Notes under the pieces: model-generated
Told to the model about the DNA's origin: nothing
Database searches by the model: none
What the model saw: only the letters and a program-made list of their open reading frames with translations
Position numbers and translations under genes: made by a program
Part shown: one piece after another, positions 52,395 through 64,000 of the stretch
How positions within the stretch are numbered: position 1 is the first letter of the stretch
Layout of the letters: each line of letters opens with the position of its first letter
From: Mya arenaria
Taxonomy: Eukaryota; Mollusca; Bivalvia; Myida; Myidae
Reading direction: 5' to 3'
DNA: 64,000 bases
Assembly (NCBI RefSeq): GCF_026914265.1
Contig: NC_069124.1
Location: 4,263,713-4,327,712, forward strand

Positions 52395-55300
52395 TGCCCG
52401 AGGACACGGCACCAGGGGTCACTGTACAGGACACGAGAGGTCACTGTACAGGACACGGCACCAGAGGTCACTGTACATGACTCGGCACCAGAGGTCATTG
52501 TACGGGACACAGCACCAGAGATCACTGTATTGGACACGGCACCAGAGGTGACTGTACAGGACAAGGCACCTGAGGTCACTATACAGAACAAGGCACCATA
52601 GATCACTGTACAGGACACGGCACCAGAGGTCACCGTAGGGGAAACGGCACCAGCGGTCACTGTACAGGACACGACACTAGAGGTCAATGTACAGGACACG
52701 GCAACAGAGGTCACTGTACGGGACACGACACCAGAGGTCACCGTAGGGGAATCGGCACCAGAGGTCATTGTACAGGACACGACACCAGAGGTCAATGTAC
52801 AGGACACGGCAACAGAGGTTACTGTACGGGACACGGCAACAGAGGTCACTGTACAGGACACGGCACCAGGGGTCACTGTACATGACACGGCACCAGAGGT
52901 CACTGTACGGGACAAGACACCAGAGGTTACTGTATAGGACACTGTACCAGGGGTCACTGTACATGACACGGCACCAGAGGTGACTGTACAGGACACGGCA
53001 CCAGAGGTCACTGTATAGGACACGAGAGGTCACTGTACAGGACAGGACACGAGAGATCACTACACGGGACACTGCACTAGAGGTCACTTTAAAGGACAAG
53101 GCACCAGTGGTTACTGTACGGGACACGGCACCAGAGGTCACTGTATAGGACACGAGAGGTCACTGTACAGGACAGGACACGAGAGATTACTACACGGGAC
53201 ACTGCACCAGAGGTCACTTTAAAGGACACGGCACCAGTGGTTACTGTACGGGACATGGCACAAGTGGTCACTGTACGGGACACGGCACAAGTGGTCACTG
53301 TGCATCACACCGCGCCAGAGGTCACTGTACATGACACGGCACCAGAGGTCACTGTACGGGACACGACACCAGAGGTCACTGTACAGGACACTGCACCAGG
53401 GGTCACTGTACATGACACGGCACCAGAGGTGACTGTACAGGACACGGCACCAGAGGTCACTGTATAGGACACGAGAGGTCACTGTACAGGACAGGACACG
53501 AGAGATCACTACACGGGACACTGCACTAGAGGTCACTTTAAAGGACACGGCACCAGTGGTTACTGTACGGGACACGGCACCAGAGGTCACTGTATAGGAC
53601 ACGAGAGGTCACTGTACAGGACAGGACACGAGAGATCACTACACGGGACACTGCACCAGAGGTCACTTTAAAGGACACGGCACCAGTGGTTACTGTACGG
53701 GACACGGCACAAGTGGTCACTGTACGGGACACGGCACAAGTGGTCACTGTCCATGACACCGCGCCAGAGGTCACTGTACATGACACGGCACCAGAGGTCA
53801 CTGTACGGGACACGACACCAGAGGTCACTGTACAGGACACTGCACCAGGGGTCACTGTACATGACACGGCACCAGAGGTCACTGTACAGGGCATGGCAGC
53901 AGAGGTCACTGTTCTGGACACGGCAACAGAGGTCACTGAACAGGACCCGGCACCAGTGGTCATTATACGGGACACGGCCCCAGAGGTCACTGTACAGGAC
54001 ACAGCAGCAGAGGTTACCGCAGGGGAAACGGCATAAGAGGTCACTGTACAGGACACGGCACCAGAGGCCACTGTACGGGACACGACACTAGAGCTGACTG
54101 TACAGGACACGGCACCAGAGGTCACTGTACATGGCACGAGAGGTCACTGTACAGGACTTGACACGAGAGATCACTCTACGGGACACGGCACCAGAGATCA
54201 CTGTTAAGGACACGGCACCAGTGGTCACTGTATAGGACATGGGACCAGAGGTTTAGGTACAGGAACCGAGACCTGAGGTCACCGTACAGGTACACGGCAC
54301 CAGAGGTCACTATGTAGGACACAGCACCAGAAGTCAACTTACAGGAGACGGGACCAGAGGTCACTGAACGGGGCACGGCAACAGAGGTCACTGTACAGGA
54401 CACGGCACCAGATGTTACTGTACAGGACACGAGAGGTCACTGTATGGGACACGAGAGGTCACTGTACGGGACACGATACCAGAGATCACTGTACGGAACA
54501 TGGCACCAGAGGTCACTGTAAAGGACACGGCACCAGTGGTCACTGGAAAGGACATGGGACCAGAGGTCAAGGTACAGGACACAAGACCTGAGGTCACCGT
54601 ACAGGACACGGCACCAAAGGTCACTGTATAGGACACGGCACCAGAGGTCAACTTACAGGAGACGGAACCAGGGGTCACTGAACGGGGCACGGCAACAGAG
54701 GTCACTGTACGGGACATGGCACCAGATGTTACTGTACAGGACACGGCACCAGAGGTCACTGTACGTGACACGGCCCCAGTGGTCACTGTACGGGAAAGTC
54801 AACCAGAGGTCACTTTACGGAACACGGCACTAGATGTCACTGTGTAGGACACGGTTCAAGAGGTGACTGTACGGGACACGGCACCAGAGGTGACTGTACG
54901 GGACACGGCGCCAGAGGTCACTGTACAGGACACGGGACCAGAGGTCACTGTACGGACACGGCACCTTAGGTCACTGTACGGGGAACGGCATTAGAGGTCA
55001 CTGTACATGATACCGGACCAGAGGTCACTGTACGGGACACGACACCTGAGGTCACTGTACATAATATGGGACCAGAGGTCACCGCACAGGACACGGCACC
55101 TAAGGTCACAAGACAGGACACCAGCCGTCATTGTACAAGACACGGCACCAGAGGTCACAGTACGGGACACGGCACCAGAGGTCACGGTACAGGACACGGC
55201 ACTAGAGGTCACTGTACAGGACACGGCACCAGACGTCACTGTTCAGGACACGACATTAGAGGTATCTGTAGAGTACACCGTACCAGAGGTCTCTGTACCG

Positions 55301-55838
55301 GACACGGCACCAGAGGTCACTGTATAGGACACGGCACCTGAAGTCACTGAAAGGGACACGACTAATGAGGTCACTGTGTATGACACGGCACCAGAGGTCA
55401 CTGAACGAAACACGACACCAGAGGTCACTGTACAGGTCATGGGACCAGAGGTCACAGTACAGGACACGGCACCAGAGGTCATTGTACGGGACACGGCACC
55501 AGAGGTCACTGGACTCGGCAACAGACGTCACTGTTCAGGACACGGCACCAGAGGTCACTGTGTAGGACACGGGACCAGTGGTTACAGTACAAGACACGGG
55601 ACCAGAGGTCACAGGACACGTTATCAGAGGTCACAGGATACGGCAACAGATGTCACTGTAGAGGACACGGGACCAGAGGTCACTGTACAGGACACGGAAC
55701 CAGAGGTCACAGGACACGGCAACAGATGTCACTGTAGAGGACACGGGACCAGATGTCACAGGACACGGCAACAGAGGTCACTGTACAGGACACGGAACCA
55801 GAGGTCACAGGACACGGCAACAGATGTCACTGTACAGA
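52395..55838. repeat. 27-bp satellite (about 125 units) with higher-order blocks
   Basis: Consensus GAGGTCACTGTACAGGACAC followed by GGCACCA, period 27 with local variants. Larger blocks that include a short unit GACACGAGAGGTCACTGTAC repeat near 53010, 53140, 53470 and 53600, showing higher-order structure. As 27 is divisible by three, both strands have long open frames (TAPEVTVQD or SGAVSCTVT per unit). These lack a start context, break often and are not called as genes. GC content is clearly higher than the flanks. It ends about 180 bp before the C1q stop codon. Confidence 0.93.
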
Positions 55839-56021
55839 TAAAATAAAAAAGATCCATTCTTGTATCAGTCTAAGTTTATTGCAGTATGCCTTATTACTCA
55901 TACATGCATATCAAACGAACAATAATTTTTCCCGGGTTACCCATGCAATATATTTTAAAATCAACTATACATAATCGAATAGTGTGGAGTCAAAACTTTT
56001 CATTTTAATCAAAACAAAGGA

Positions 56022-56890
56022 TTACTTTTCTTTGTTCAGCAGGACACCGGAGATCATATTCTCTCCATCAGAACCCCGAAAGAAAGCCGAGTTAGAATTT
56101 GTTTCAATGTGAACACAGCTATTCCGTTTGAGAAAAAAATGGCCGGTACTCCGGCGCATTTCCATGCATCTACATCCGTCATTCGACCATGAAGCTGAGT
56201 AGTTCCGTCGGCAACAAAATTGTAGTCAGCATATCCACTGTCAGAACACAGTTGTATTATGAACAAGTATGTGCCACCGACAGTTGTCGAAAATACACCA
56301 GCAGTTTGATCGTAACCGCCACCGTAATTAAATTGAACGTCCGGGAAAACCAACGTTTGTCTGCCGGATTTCCTTGGTCCTTCTTGTAAACCTTTCGCCA
56401 TAAATGCAACATTTGGTACCTGAGTTGAATCTGGAACACACGGTGACGCGAGATGAACATCGACTTTACTGTAACGTTGATAGATTTTACGTCAGTTTAT
56501 TTTAGTAAATCATGGAAAATAGAAGTTTTGCTAAAGTAAGGATTATGGATACGAAATACATCACATTCGATTTCTACAATTTTGTGTAAAACGAAAACGA
56601 TTACTTGTAAAAGGACGAACTGATTACCCTTCAATGTGTCAAGCCTTTCGATGGCTGTTGTTGCCTTTCTTGTAACAGCTGTCACGCTTGCCTCGTGTTT
56701 AACCTTTAAATCTTCAAACTTAGTTCGTATTACAGCAACCGCTGTTTTGGCATCTTTTATAGTATACTCTACTTGTTCCTTAGCAACTTCCTGATTTTAT
56801 GTTAATATCTTCCCGCCACTTATGTAACTCCTCAATTTCACTGTTTATGCTCGCTTCCATTTTCTCAAAGGCAAATTCCAGTCTCACCAT
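56022..56890 (-). CDS. Coiled-coil plus C1q-domain protein gene with two frame breaks
   Basis: Exon A, about 56628-56890, encodes a heptad-like coil (FAFEKMEASINSEIEEL, then TKFEDLKVKHEASV). Exon B, 56022-56430, after CGTGTGTTCCAG, encodes a C1q domain: VPNVAFMAKG, QTLVFPDVQFNYGGGYD, GVFSTTVGGTYLFI, GIAVFTLK, then SAFFRGSDGENMISGVLLNK. C1q proteins are secreted trimeric lectin-like immune factors, greatly expanded in bivalves. Two single-base breaks are seen. One is in the coil (after INIK, near 56795). The other is in an A-run after FTLK (near 56104), where the frame must slip to reach the conserved C-terminal strand. The donor GTAATC of exon A is weak, and no signal peptide is visible, so a further 5' exon may exist. 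PolyA signal at 55875-55880 (minus). It could be a recent pseudogene or carry assembly errors. Confidence 0.7.
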
Positions 56891-56984
56891 ATCAGTGAGT
56901 TAGTCCGTTCTTTGTTGTTTTCTTTCATCGGCAATACGTCATTTTGTTATACGTCTTAAATTGAAGTACATTGTCGTTTGGGCT

Positions 56985-57545
56985 GCAAAACGTCCCATTG
57001 TCTAGTATTGAGGAACTTTTGTCACGTCTTGATGTGAAGAACATTTCTTTCGCTCGTCAATACGTAGTATTGTCACGTGCTGACGCTCCGCTGTATCCTA
57101 CTCCCAGGCAATACGTACTATTTTCAAGGCTTGACTCGAACCAAACAGTCTTTTGCGCGGCAACATGCAATATTTTCACATCTTGGCACATTATTTCCAC
57201 GTTTTAACACGAAGGAGACTAGAAAAACATTGCCTTTGCATGATAATATGTTCTTTTGTCACGCCTTGATTTGAAGAACATAGTCTTGTGTGCGTCATGA
57301 CGTATTATTGGCATGTATTGACGTACTATTGTCACGTTTCGACTAGCAGAAACTTTTTTATTGCACGTACTACTGTCACGTGTTTACTTGAAGAACAATG
57401 TCTTTTGCACGGAAAAATGTACCATTGTAACCTCTTGCCCAGAAGAACATAGTCTTTTGCGCGACAATAACTACTATTTTCACGTTTCTTGAAGAACATA
57501 GTCTTTTGCACAACAATACGAACTATTGCCTTGTTGGATGCGAGT
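56985..57545. repeat. Degenerate tandem repeat of about 50 bp
   Basis: GAAGAACATAGTCTTTTGCG, CGACAATACGTACTATT and GTCACGTCTTGA recur roughly every 50 bp, about ten times, with strong divergence. Clearly non-coding. Confidence 0.65.
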
Positions 57546-59749
57546 GAGTATTAACGATACTTGAAACTGTATACATTGTATTATTTTAAACGACAGTAGC
57601 ATAACGAACACTTTCACCGACACGTTTATCCTCGGACCATTAACAAAATTCCTATTCCAAGGTTTATCTCATTTATTTTTTTAAACTCAAGAAACGTTTT
57701 TTAAATGTCAGGGACAGTGATTACACGCAGTCTCAAGTCTGAGTTCAGACATAAATGCAAAACTCCAAATCTTCGATCATTTCATCTTCTTGTAGTTGAG
57801 TGTTGATGAAATTTACTGATTTCATTACTATTTTAAATAATCATTTAGATAAACATTATAAAACGAAATGAACAAAGATATGCCGAAATGAATCGAATAA
57901 AAAAGATTTTTTTACAATTTTATAAATTCCCATCATCTAACAATCTTTGCCAGCTATGTGCATCATGAAAGGTATGTAAATGGACGAAGACGACGAAGCC
58001 GACGAAGACGACGACGAAAACGACGACGGTGAAAGCAAAGAAATCACGCGAACCGTGACAAAACGTTAGGCTATGAAAAGGGAAAACGCATGTGAGTTAA
58101 CGATTTGGAATACAGTTCTGAAAAAAGATTCCGCAGGACTACATGTGTTCTCTCTGGACCGTATTCAGAAAGCTTCTTAGAGACAACTTATAAGGAAAAT
58201 GTACATACGTGTTTCGACGTTGACGGTTGAATTTAAAGAAAATTAAAAATGTTTTACACCACAAGTATGAAAAAGAAAGAAAAAGAAATATATTAAATAT
58301 AAAAGAGTGATAAAAAATATTGGTTTCCGAAAATCGGAAGAGTTCACTAAGAAGCGTTGTGAATTCCACACTGAATGGTACTATTGATTAACATGTACTC
58401 TGGTTAGAAGTTTATTTAGATTTGAACATATTGATACAATATAGACTCAAAATATCGTCTGGTTAAAAAATACTACATTTGAACATATTGATGCAATATG
58501 GATTCAAAATAGTGATACAATAACGAAGTTTATAAAAGTGTTTAGGAGTATTAAAAAGAAACCCGAATAAAAACGAATATAATAAATTATGTAAACTGCA
58601 CACATTAAATTATCTTTTATCGCTACAAAAGGATTGAAACAAATTCCACAATTTGCACAACAGCACATTTATGACCTTGATAGAAACATTTCTTTGAACT
58701 TCAAAATTTATTGAAATGCCATTTTATCAGTTTAAATTATTTTTTGTTAATTTTTAAACAATATCGAAGGACTGAATGGCCATATTTTAGTGATCAAGCT
58801 ATGTGACGAACACCTGTGGCCATCTCCCGCAATCTTCCAGATGTACCTCGTACATATGCTGTAAGATATACGAAAATGTGATAAGGCCGCCGGCAATTTA
58901 CTCAGTTATCATTACTCCGCAGTATAAAGTAGGCCCAGTCGATAACGTCAACAATGTACAGAAATGAGGTGTCTTAATAACACCTGCAGGAAACTTCCTA
59001 TACGATTCAAATTTAAAGGAAAACAGCTTGATATCGCAATATGTTCAATTTAATATGTCCCTTGACGGTTGACAAAACGTTTTCAATATGGGCGCCGCCG
59101 TGATGGATTATTTTTAAAGAATCGTATAATTTCCGAGGTCATATCTGCACGGCAGTGTATAGGTCACGCGAAACAACACTGATTTCTAGTGCTTCACGAT
59201 CCCCAACACTATTATTGGAGAAATGTGTACGAAACATATAATAACGTTAGAAAAAGTAATGTTTCTGATAAGAAAAATAAAATTAGTTGAACGTAACCAC
59301 TGTGTATTCGCCATTAGAATAAATGGTCACATCAGGTGTATGAATACAAACAATACATTAAAAACAAAAAAAGTAGATCATGTAGATCCAGCATTTTCAA
59401 CCTGTTTTTGAATTTACAAACAACTCAGCTTCAAACCCTATAATAAAGATGGCAAGTACCCAACGGCCCGAGATGGTAAAATCAAGCTTTGATTCACTGA
59501 AAAAATGCATGTAACACTGAGTAGTTATTTTCGATTTGGTGGAAATCGCCCTGGTTGTACAATGTTCATACAATTGTGAGGTTAAAGTCAGAAGCCAAGA
59601 AGGTAAACACACACTTGAAAATGAATTATCTAAAATATATGTAAGTTTAAAAATATGTCATGCATTAACCACAAACAAGTAATAATATTGTTTAATATGA
59701 TTTAAAAGTCTGCCACAACTTGTCACGTCTGCATGTAAATACCACAAAA
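57546..59749. other. Intergenic, with a short acidic simple-sequence tract
   Basis: 57978-58067 is a GAC/GAA trinucleotide tract that happens to read as an acidic 29-codon frame (MDEDDEADEDDD start). A unit of about 65 bp is duplicated near 58422-58510 (TTTGAACATATTGAT.CAATAT). No gene is supported. The left part of this interval follows the degenerate repeat, and the right part is the SLC6 3' UTR. Confidence 0.4.
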
Positions 59750-61885
59750 TTACATCCTGAATTCATTTGCGTATTTTCTGTTTTCGATCGAGTACGGAAT
59801 GTCATTTTCATTTTCGCCCCCAGACGCTTCGTACCCAAGGTTCTCTTTAAAGGTGTCTCCCCTGTCTTCCTCAGGACGTGGTCCCCAGCCCGGGCGGGGC
59901 TTGATCGCTTCCTGTTAGTTGCAAAACTTAACATTAAGTATGTTATAGTCCTGCTCGAATGCGACATGTAAATCTGGTATTTTGCCATAATCCGCGAATC
60001 TTTAGAAACACATATACAACCTACATATATTTACTCTGGCTGTGAACACCTAAACCACGTACATGTAACATATATTTTTAATGGAACGTCTTCTATGATT
60101 TCCATTGTAAATAATGAAGGAAAGAAACTCACAGGTCCAAATTTTACGAGGGCGAAGATGGCGCCAATGATGACACAGAGGAGCGGAAGCATAGCAAGAA
60201 CCCAGCCGATACCCTCAGCCCATGGCGGGAAGTGGTAGTCTCCGTAGTAGGCGGGCGTATAGTTCACCCCAGACATCACAACGATAAACTGGAATTGATG
60301 ACATTACAGTTAGTTTACTAGAAGGATCAGAAGCATCGCAAACATCCAACAAATACAGAGATTTGTTGTCCATGTAGTCACCGACAGGTCGTGGAGGCCT
60401 GCGCTCATCCATCCCCAACGTTTTCGAAAACGAACTTTTTGTGTCGTAACATGCACTCGAATGCACCAATACTTTTCGATTCAGGGGGAGAGTTCGCTTT
60501 TCAAAAGATGTGCCCACTTTTATATCAAACACTTGATCCGCCCATAGAAAGTGGGCGTGTAGTTCACCCCAGACATCACAACGATTAATTGGAACAGATG
60601 GTATGACAGTACAGTCAGAAGGTAAAAACACCAATATTTTCGCCCTAAAGTACAAATCGTAGTAGGTCGGTGTGTAATTCACCAACGATAAACTGGAATA
60701 TATGGCATAAGAGAACAGAAACCAAAGCTCTCGACCTAGGGTGAAAGTCGTTGCAGGTCGTTATGTATTTCACTCGAAACATCACAACCATACGTTGAAC
60801 TTTGCTCGTCTTTTGGGGTGATCGAATATGACTTTGTGATCCTTGAATGTAAAATACATCCCAATCCTGTGCCATAGGCGTTAACGGTGCCAGTGTTGCA
60901 CTTACAGTTGCTGTCATTAAACATGCACAATCAAACCGAGACTGTTGTTTTCATACGTTGTCATCCTCAACTGCACAATGTATTTATTCACATTTCATAA
61001 CCTATAACAGTTCACATTATAGCCGTTAAAGTTAAAAATAAAAAGTTATGTGATTGTTTTATGAACGTTTGTTATGGAAGAGATTTCTCAACTACTTACA
61101 ATGATCGCTACTGGTGTGATCACCATCCACATGGGCAGGTAGTAGCACCAAAAGATAATGAGCCGTTTGCCAATCATCATCTCAATGTCGCTCATAAACT
61201 GCTTGATTCCTGGAATTGAGAACCTATTATATTAACCAACTCGTTTCAGCGTATGGTTTTTAAGTTACGACAGAAGCAATGTTAATGACTTTAAAAAATA
61301 AACAAAAATCATGGATCATTTCAAGATACGAGTTAAATATCAGAGTTTAAATCAAAACTGTCGTCTGCTACTGTGTGTACCATAGATGTAACAAATGGCG
61401 ATCAGTTCACAAAGGGAGAGAATCATGAGGTTGTAGGATCCAGAGTACCAGTCAAACATGGTCAGCACCAGGATACCGCCCTACAATGAAAATACGTTTT
61501 GCATTGTATTGAATACCCCGGCATGGTTTGATATTTCCGTGCTTTGATCTACTGTTGTTGTTTTTTTTGGCAAAATAAACACTCGCTTTCAATTGAGAGA
61601 AAAAGACATCATCACACTTTACTCCACGTAGACAGCTTTGAAAGCATATCATATACTTGCTTATTGTGAAGAAGATAGCACTAAACACAGAACACTTATG
61701 TATTTCAAATATTAAACATTATAATCAAACAAAACTTAAGAAATAAACATTACCTTTGTTGTTAGAGGAATGCCCAACAGGAAGCCAATCATGCAGCAGA
61801 CAAACACGAACAGGCTCTTGTGTTTACGGAGGACATTTGGATAGATGTCCGTGATGCCGCCGATCACCGTCTCCATCATCACCAT
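59750..61885 (-). CDS. SLC6 sodium- and chloride-dependent neurotransmitter/amino-acid transporter, last five visible exons
   Basis: Exons: 61754-61885, 61381-61480, 61100-61209, 60133-60288 and 59750-59911. All are GT-AG and in phase, giving 219 residues to the stop. They cover TM9 (ITDIYPNVLRKHKSLFVFV...), TM10 (GGILVLTMFDWYSGSYNL), TM11 (IKQFMSDIEMMIGKRL then YYLPMWMVITPVAII), TM12 (YHFPPWAEGIGWVLAMLPLL) and a cytoplasmic tail with the family's WGP motif (PGWGPRPEEDR). SLC6 carriers bring glycine, GABA, taurine or monoamines into cells with Na+ and Cl-. The substrate cannot be fixed from this half, since the binding site lies mainly in TM1, 3, 6 and 8. The upstream exons are not found within 61886-64000 and should lie beyond the right edge, past a hAT-type insertion. 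Confidence 0.93.
60535..60790 (-). pseudogene. Decayed partial copies of an SLC6 exon within the adjacent intron
   Basis: The 5' part of exon 60133-60288 (reading IVVMSGVNYTPAYYGDY) recurs upstream in the same intron. At about 60538-60595 the copy reads IVVMSGVNYTPTFYG, at about 60645-60690 VNYTPTYYDLYF, and a weaker trace lies near 60745-60785. All are truncated and lack the rest of TM12. The first copy still has AATTAATCGTTGTGATGTCT, close to the real exon start. They are tandem exon-duplication remnants; a functional alternative exon is unlikely because the rest is missing. Confidence 0.65.
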
Positions 61886-62284
61886 CTAGGGAGGATTGCA
61901 TTAGGGAGTTAGAATAATTCATTAAGTACATACATGTATGTCTCAATACAAGTTGATTAACGTATGTTCTGTTGTGTTCAGAACCTACTTCTAGTTGATT
62001 AATGATGAATTTTATCACTATTTGAAATTAAAGAAGTATCTCCATTTAATCTTGTAAAACGAACGGAATAGGACGATTCGTTCATGTTTAATAAAAAATG
62101 TGTTGTTTTTCTTTCTGAATCTAAGTCTAGACTTAGTCTAGGACTTGAGACTGTAAGTAATCTTTGGCACAGAGCGTACAGGTTCAATTAACACATACAA
62201 ATATGTTTTGACACATATTTCATTCGTTGTACAGTATTGCAATTTTACACGCGAAAAGTTGCATATATTTACAAGTGTAGATTC
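61886..62284 (-). other. SLC6 intron sequence
   Basis: Follows the acceptor CCTCCCTAG of the first visible exon. No feature recognised. Confidence 0.5.
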
Positions 62285-63338
62285 TAGGGATGGAAACCGG
62301 ATACCAAATCGGTATCCGGATATTCGTATCAAGTATTCGAATACTATCCGGATACTCGTATCAAATTGTTTTCATAATAAGTAAATTTCCTATTATATGT
62401 CACCCACCTTCTGTTATTTGACATAATTGTCCACTTAATTTATAATTCGTCATATGGCAATTTCACTTTTTCATTCATTCTTTCTAAGTCTTAATAATAA
62501 TGTCATAATCAAAGCTAAACAACTCATTTTACGTCATAAAACTCATGATGAATACCACATAAACACCTCGCGAATTTGATAGTCACTTCGGCCGAGGTGG
62601 TTGCTTGGTTACTGCCACGTGCTTTCGAGTTTGTTATTTATCAGCAGGTTTCATGTTAAATGACGCTTTGATTATTTGATAGTCGATTGTAATTTTATTT
62701 CATTACATTGTTTGATTAATGCAATACCTACAATTTCTGCGGTGTTTTGTAATGAAGGATATAATTGCGGAAAAGATAAGAAGACAAAAAGACGATCTGA
62801 TTTTTCTTTATTTACATGCGTGTATTTTTTTTGAAAAGTGAAAAGATAAACAAATTTGTTTTTGTATTTATTGTTCAGATAGCAATAATTTCTTCATGCA
62901 TATTCATCAAATATGCGATTGGTCATTAATAGCTTTGATTGCACGACCCTTATCTTGTGATTGGACGATCAATTCCTACGGATTAATGATCAATCCGTTT
63001 AATATCAACTAGTGCCAATTAGTGTCAATTAAGCACATCTAAGATCATAAAACAACACTTGTCATTGTAAACAAGGTCATAGAACTTCACAGGGTGCTGC
63101 ACAAGGACACAATATCACGCCTTGTGCAAACACCCAATTAGTAGACGATTTGTGACACAAACCCCCTTCGCGACAGACACTGTTGATCACCTGAAATATT
63201 TCATCTGAAAAGTTTTATAACAATTGCTATGTCTCTGTTAAGCTATTTCATTGAAATTTTAATTCTTAACGAATATTCGAATACCCATTTTGTTATCCGA
63301 ATACTTGCGTGATATCGGGATATTCGCTTCCATCCCTA
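62285..63338. mobile_element. 1.05 kb hAT-type non-autonomous element with 8-bp target duplication
   Basis: Ends TAGGGATGGAA and TTCCATCCCTA are inverted, and subterminal repeats of GGATATTCG / CGAATATTCG lie inside both ends. The flanks GTAGATTC (62277-62284) and GTAGATCC (63339-63346) are an 8-bp target duplication with one change. The TAGGGATG end and 8-bp duplication are hallmarks of hAT. No transposase is encoded. Confidence 0.85.
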
Positions 63339-63593
63339 GTAGATCCGTAAACATTCAACAATTGTATTTACAGTAACCGCTGTGGCTGTTGATATCATGG
63401 GTTTGATTTAGCTTAATGTATAAAAGCTAGGACAGCGAGCTTCTAAAATAGGATTTAATTCAAAAGGAAAAACCAAACTGGTAAGTTTGGCGTTCGCACA
63501 ATTCCATCGCAGTCTTACTTCTAATTTCAAGGGCAGTACTGTCAGGTGTGTCCATGCTTCCCAGTTCATTGTTTTGAGTGATAAACGTCCTCG

Positions 63594-64000
63594 ATTCGGT
63601 GAGTATTACCACTGTTTTCTATATGTTTCAACGATAATGTTTAGAAACGACCTTGTGCACCAAATGAAGAGCAATTGCTCGTTTACGAAGACGCTTGTTT
63701 TAGATCAAAATAATGTCTATATTAGAATATCTCGTGAAAACAATGCACGTTCTTACTAGGCGTCCGACTCACTCAATGCATTTTTTTGCTACAGAACAAC
63801 TATATAATACCGTTCTCTTGCGTACAAACCCCACCCGATGCTTTGTTTTGGTCAATAACAGTCTTGCTATTGTTTTCCGAATGCAGACAGCCAATTTTGG
63901 CGTCTTCGTAAAAGAGCAATTGCTCTTCATTCGGTGCACAAGGTCGTTTCTAAACATTCTCGTTAAAACATATAGAAAACAGTGGTAATACTCACCGAAT
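63594..64000. repeat. 101-bp inverted repeat at the right edge
   Basis: Arms 63594-63694 and 63900-64000 match at 97 of 101 positions, separated by about 205 bp. The right arm reaches the end of the window, so the repeat may be longer. The arm holds ATTCGGTGAGTATTACC and the small palindrome GAGCAATTGCTC. Frames across it are mirror images and are not called. Probably a foldback element or a local inverted duplication. Confidence 0.8.

Noticed and set aside
52382-54137. Long frames with TSGAVSCTV repeats resembling a repetitive extracellular protein
   Set aside because: The 27-bp period keeps several frames open on both strands. Frames break and shift often, and no start, signal peptide or exon structure is seen.
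57978-58067. Acidic mini-protein (MDEDDEADEDDD)
   Set aside because: Trinucleotide simple repeat with no promoter, splice or polyA context.

Overview
This is an AT-rich nuclear segment of an animal genome. It has spliced genes with GT-AG introns, no operons, and dense short DNA transposons, tRNA-headed SINEs and satellites. Several repeat families look like ones widespread in bivalve molluscs: TTAA-flanked elements beginning GGGACTGTACACCAG, blocks starting TGCCCCCAC, and blocks with TTTCCGCCCAATAAC. I therefore read it as a marine or freshwater bivalve; this rests on recall of repeat types, not on a search.

Five host loci can be supported. (1) A 1003-residue, five-exon gene on the minus strand (27823-35747) encodes a disordered, Ser/Pro-rich, tail-anchored protein whose last residues (SPPLI) resemble a KASH tail. 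(2) Its paralogue lies to the left on the same strand (exon 1 at 8233-8275, exon 2 from 1514 off the left edge), so this is a tandem duplication. (3) A complete seven-exon phosphoribosyl-pyrophosphate synthetase gene (36205-43388, +) of 318 residues is divergently arranged with gene 1 across a short shared promoter with a CRE site. (4) A two-exon, 47-residue TOM5-like gene lies at 47478-47842 (-). (5) The last five exons of an SLC6 sodium/chloride-dependent transporter lie at 59750-61885 (-). A sixth locus, a coiled-coil plus C1q-domain gene at 56022-56890 (-), has two apparent single-base frame breaks.

Layout: 1-8.3 kb is the left paralogue and its repeat-filled intron. 8.3-13.3 kb holds its promoter, dispersed repeats, a long hairpin and a SINE. 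13.4-26.5 kb is one LINE (minus strand) split by a 10.2 kb insertion that carries a hAT-like transposase ORF and CGTACGA-rich inverted end repeats. 27.3-35.7 kb is the tail-anchored protein gene, with a 3 kb minisatellite in one intron. 36.2-44.4 kb is the PRPP synthetase gene, whose introns hold a near-perfect palindrome, a 1.2 kb TIR element, a MITE and a SINE. 44.4-52.4 kb is gene-poor apart from the TOM5-like gene, beside which a 2.15 kb element has inserted. 52.4-55.8 kb is a 27-bp satellite, followed by the C1q gene, a degenerate tandem repeat, the SLC6 gene, a 1.05 kb hAT-type element with 8-bp target duplications and an inverted repeat at the right edge.

The genes do not form a pathway. 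Most short open frames in the satellites are by-products of repeat periods divisible by three and are left out.
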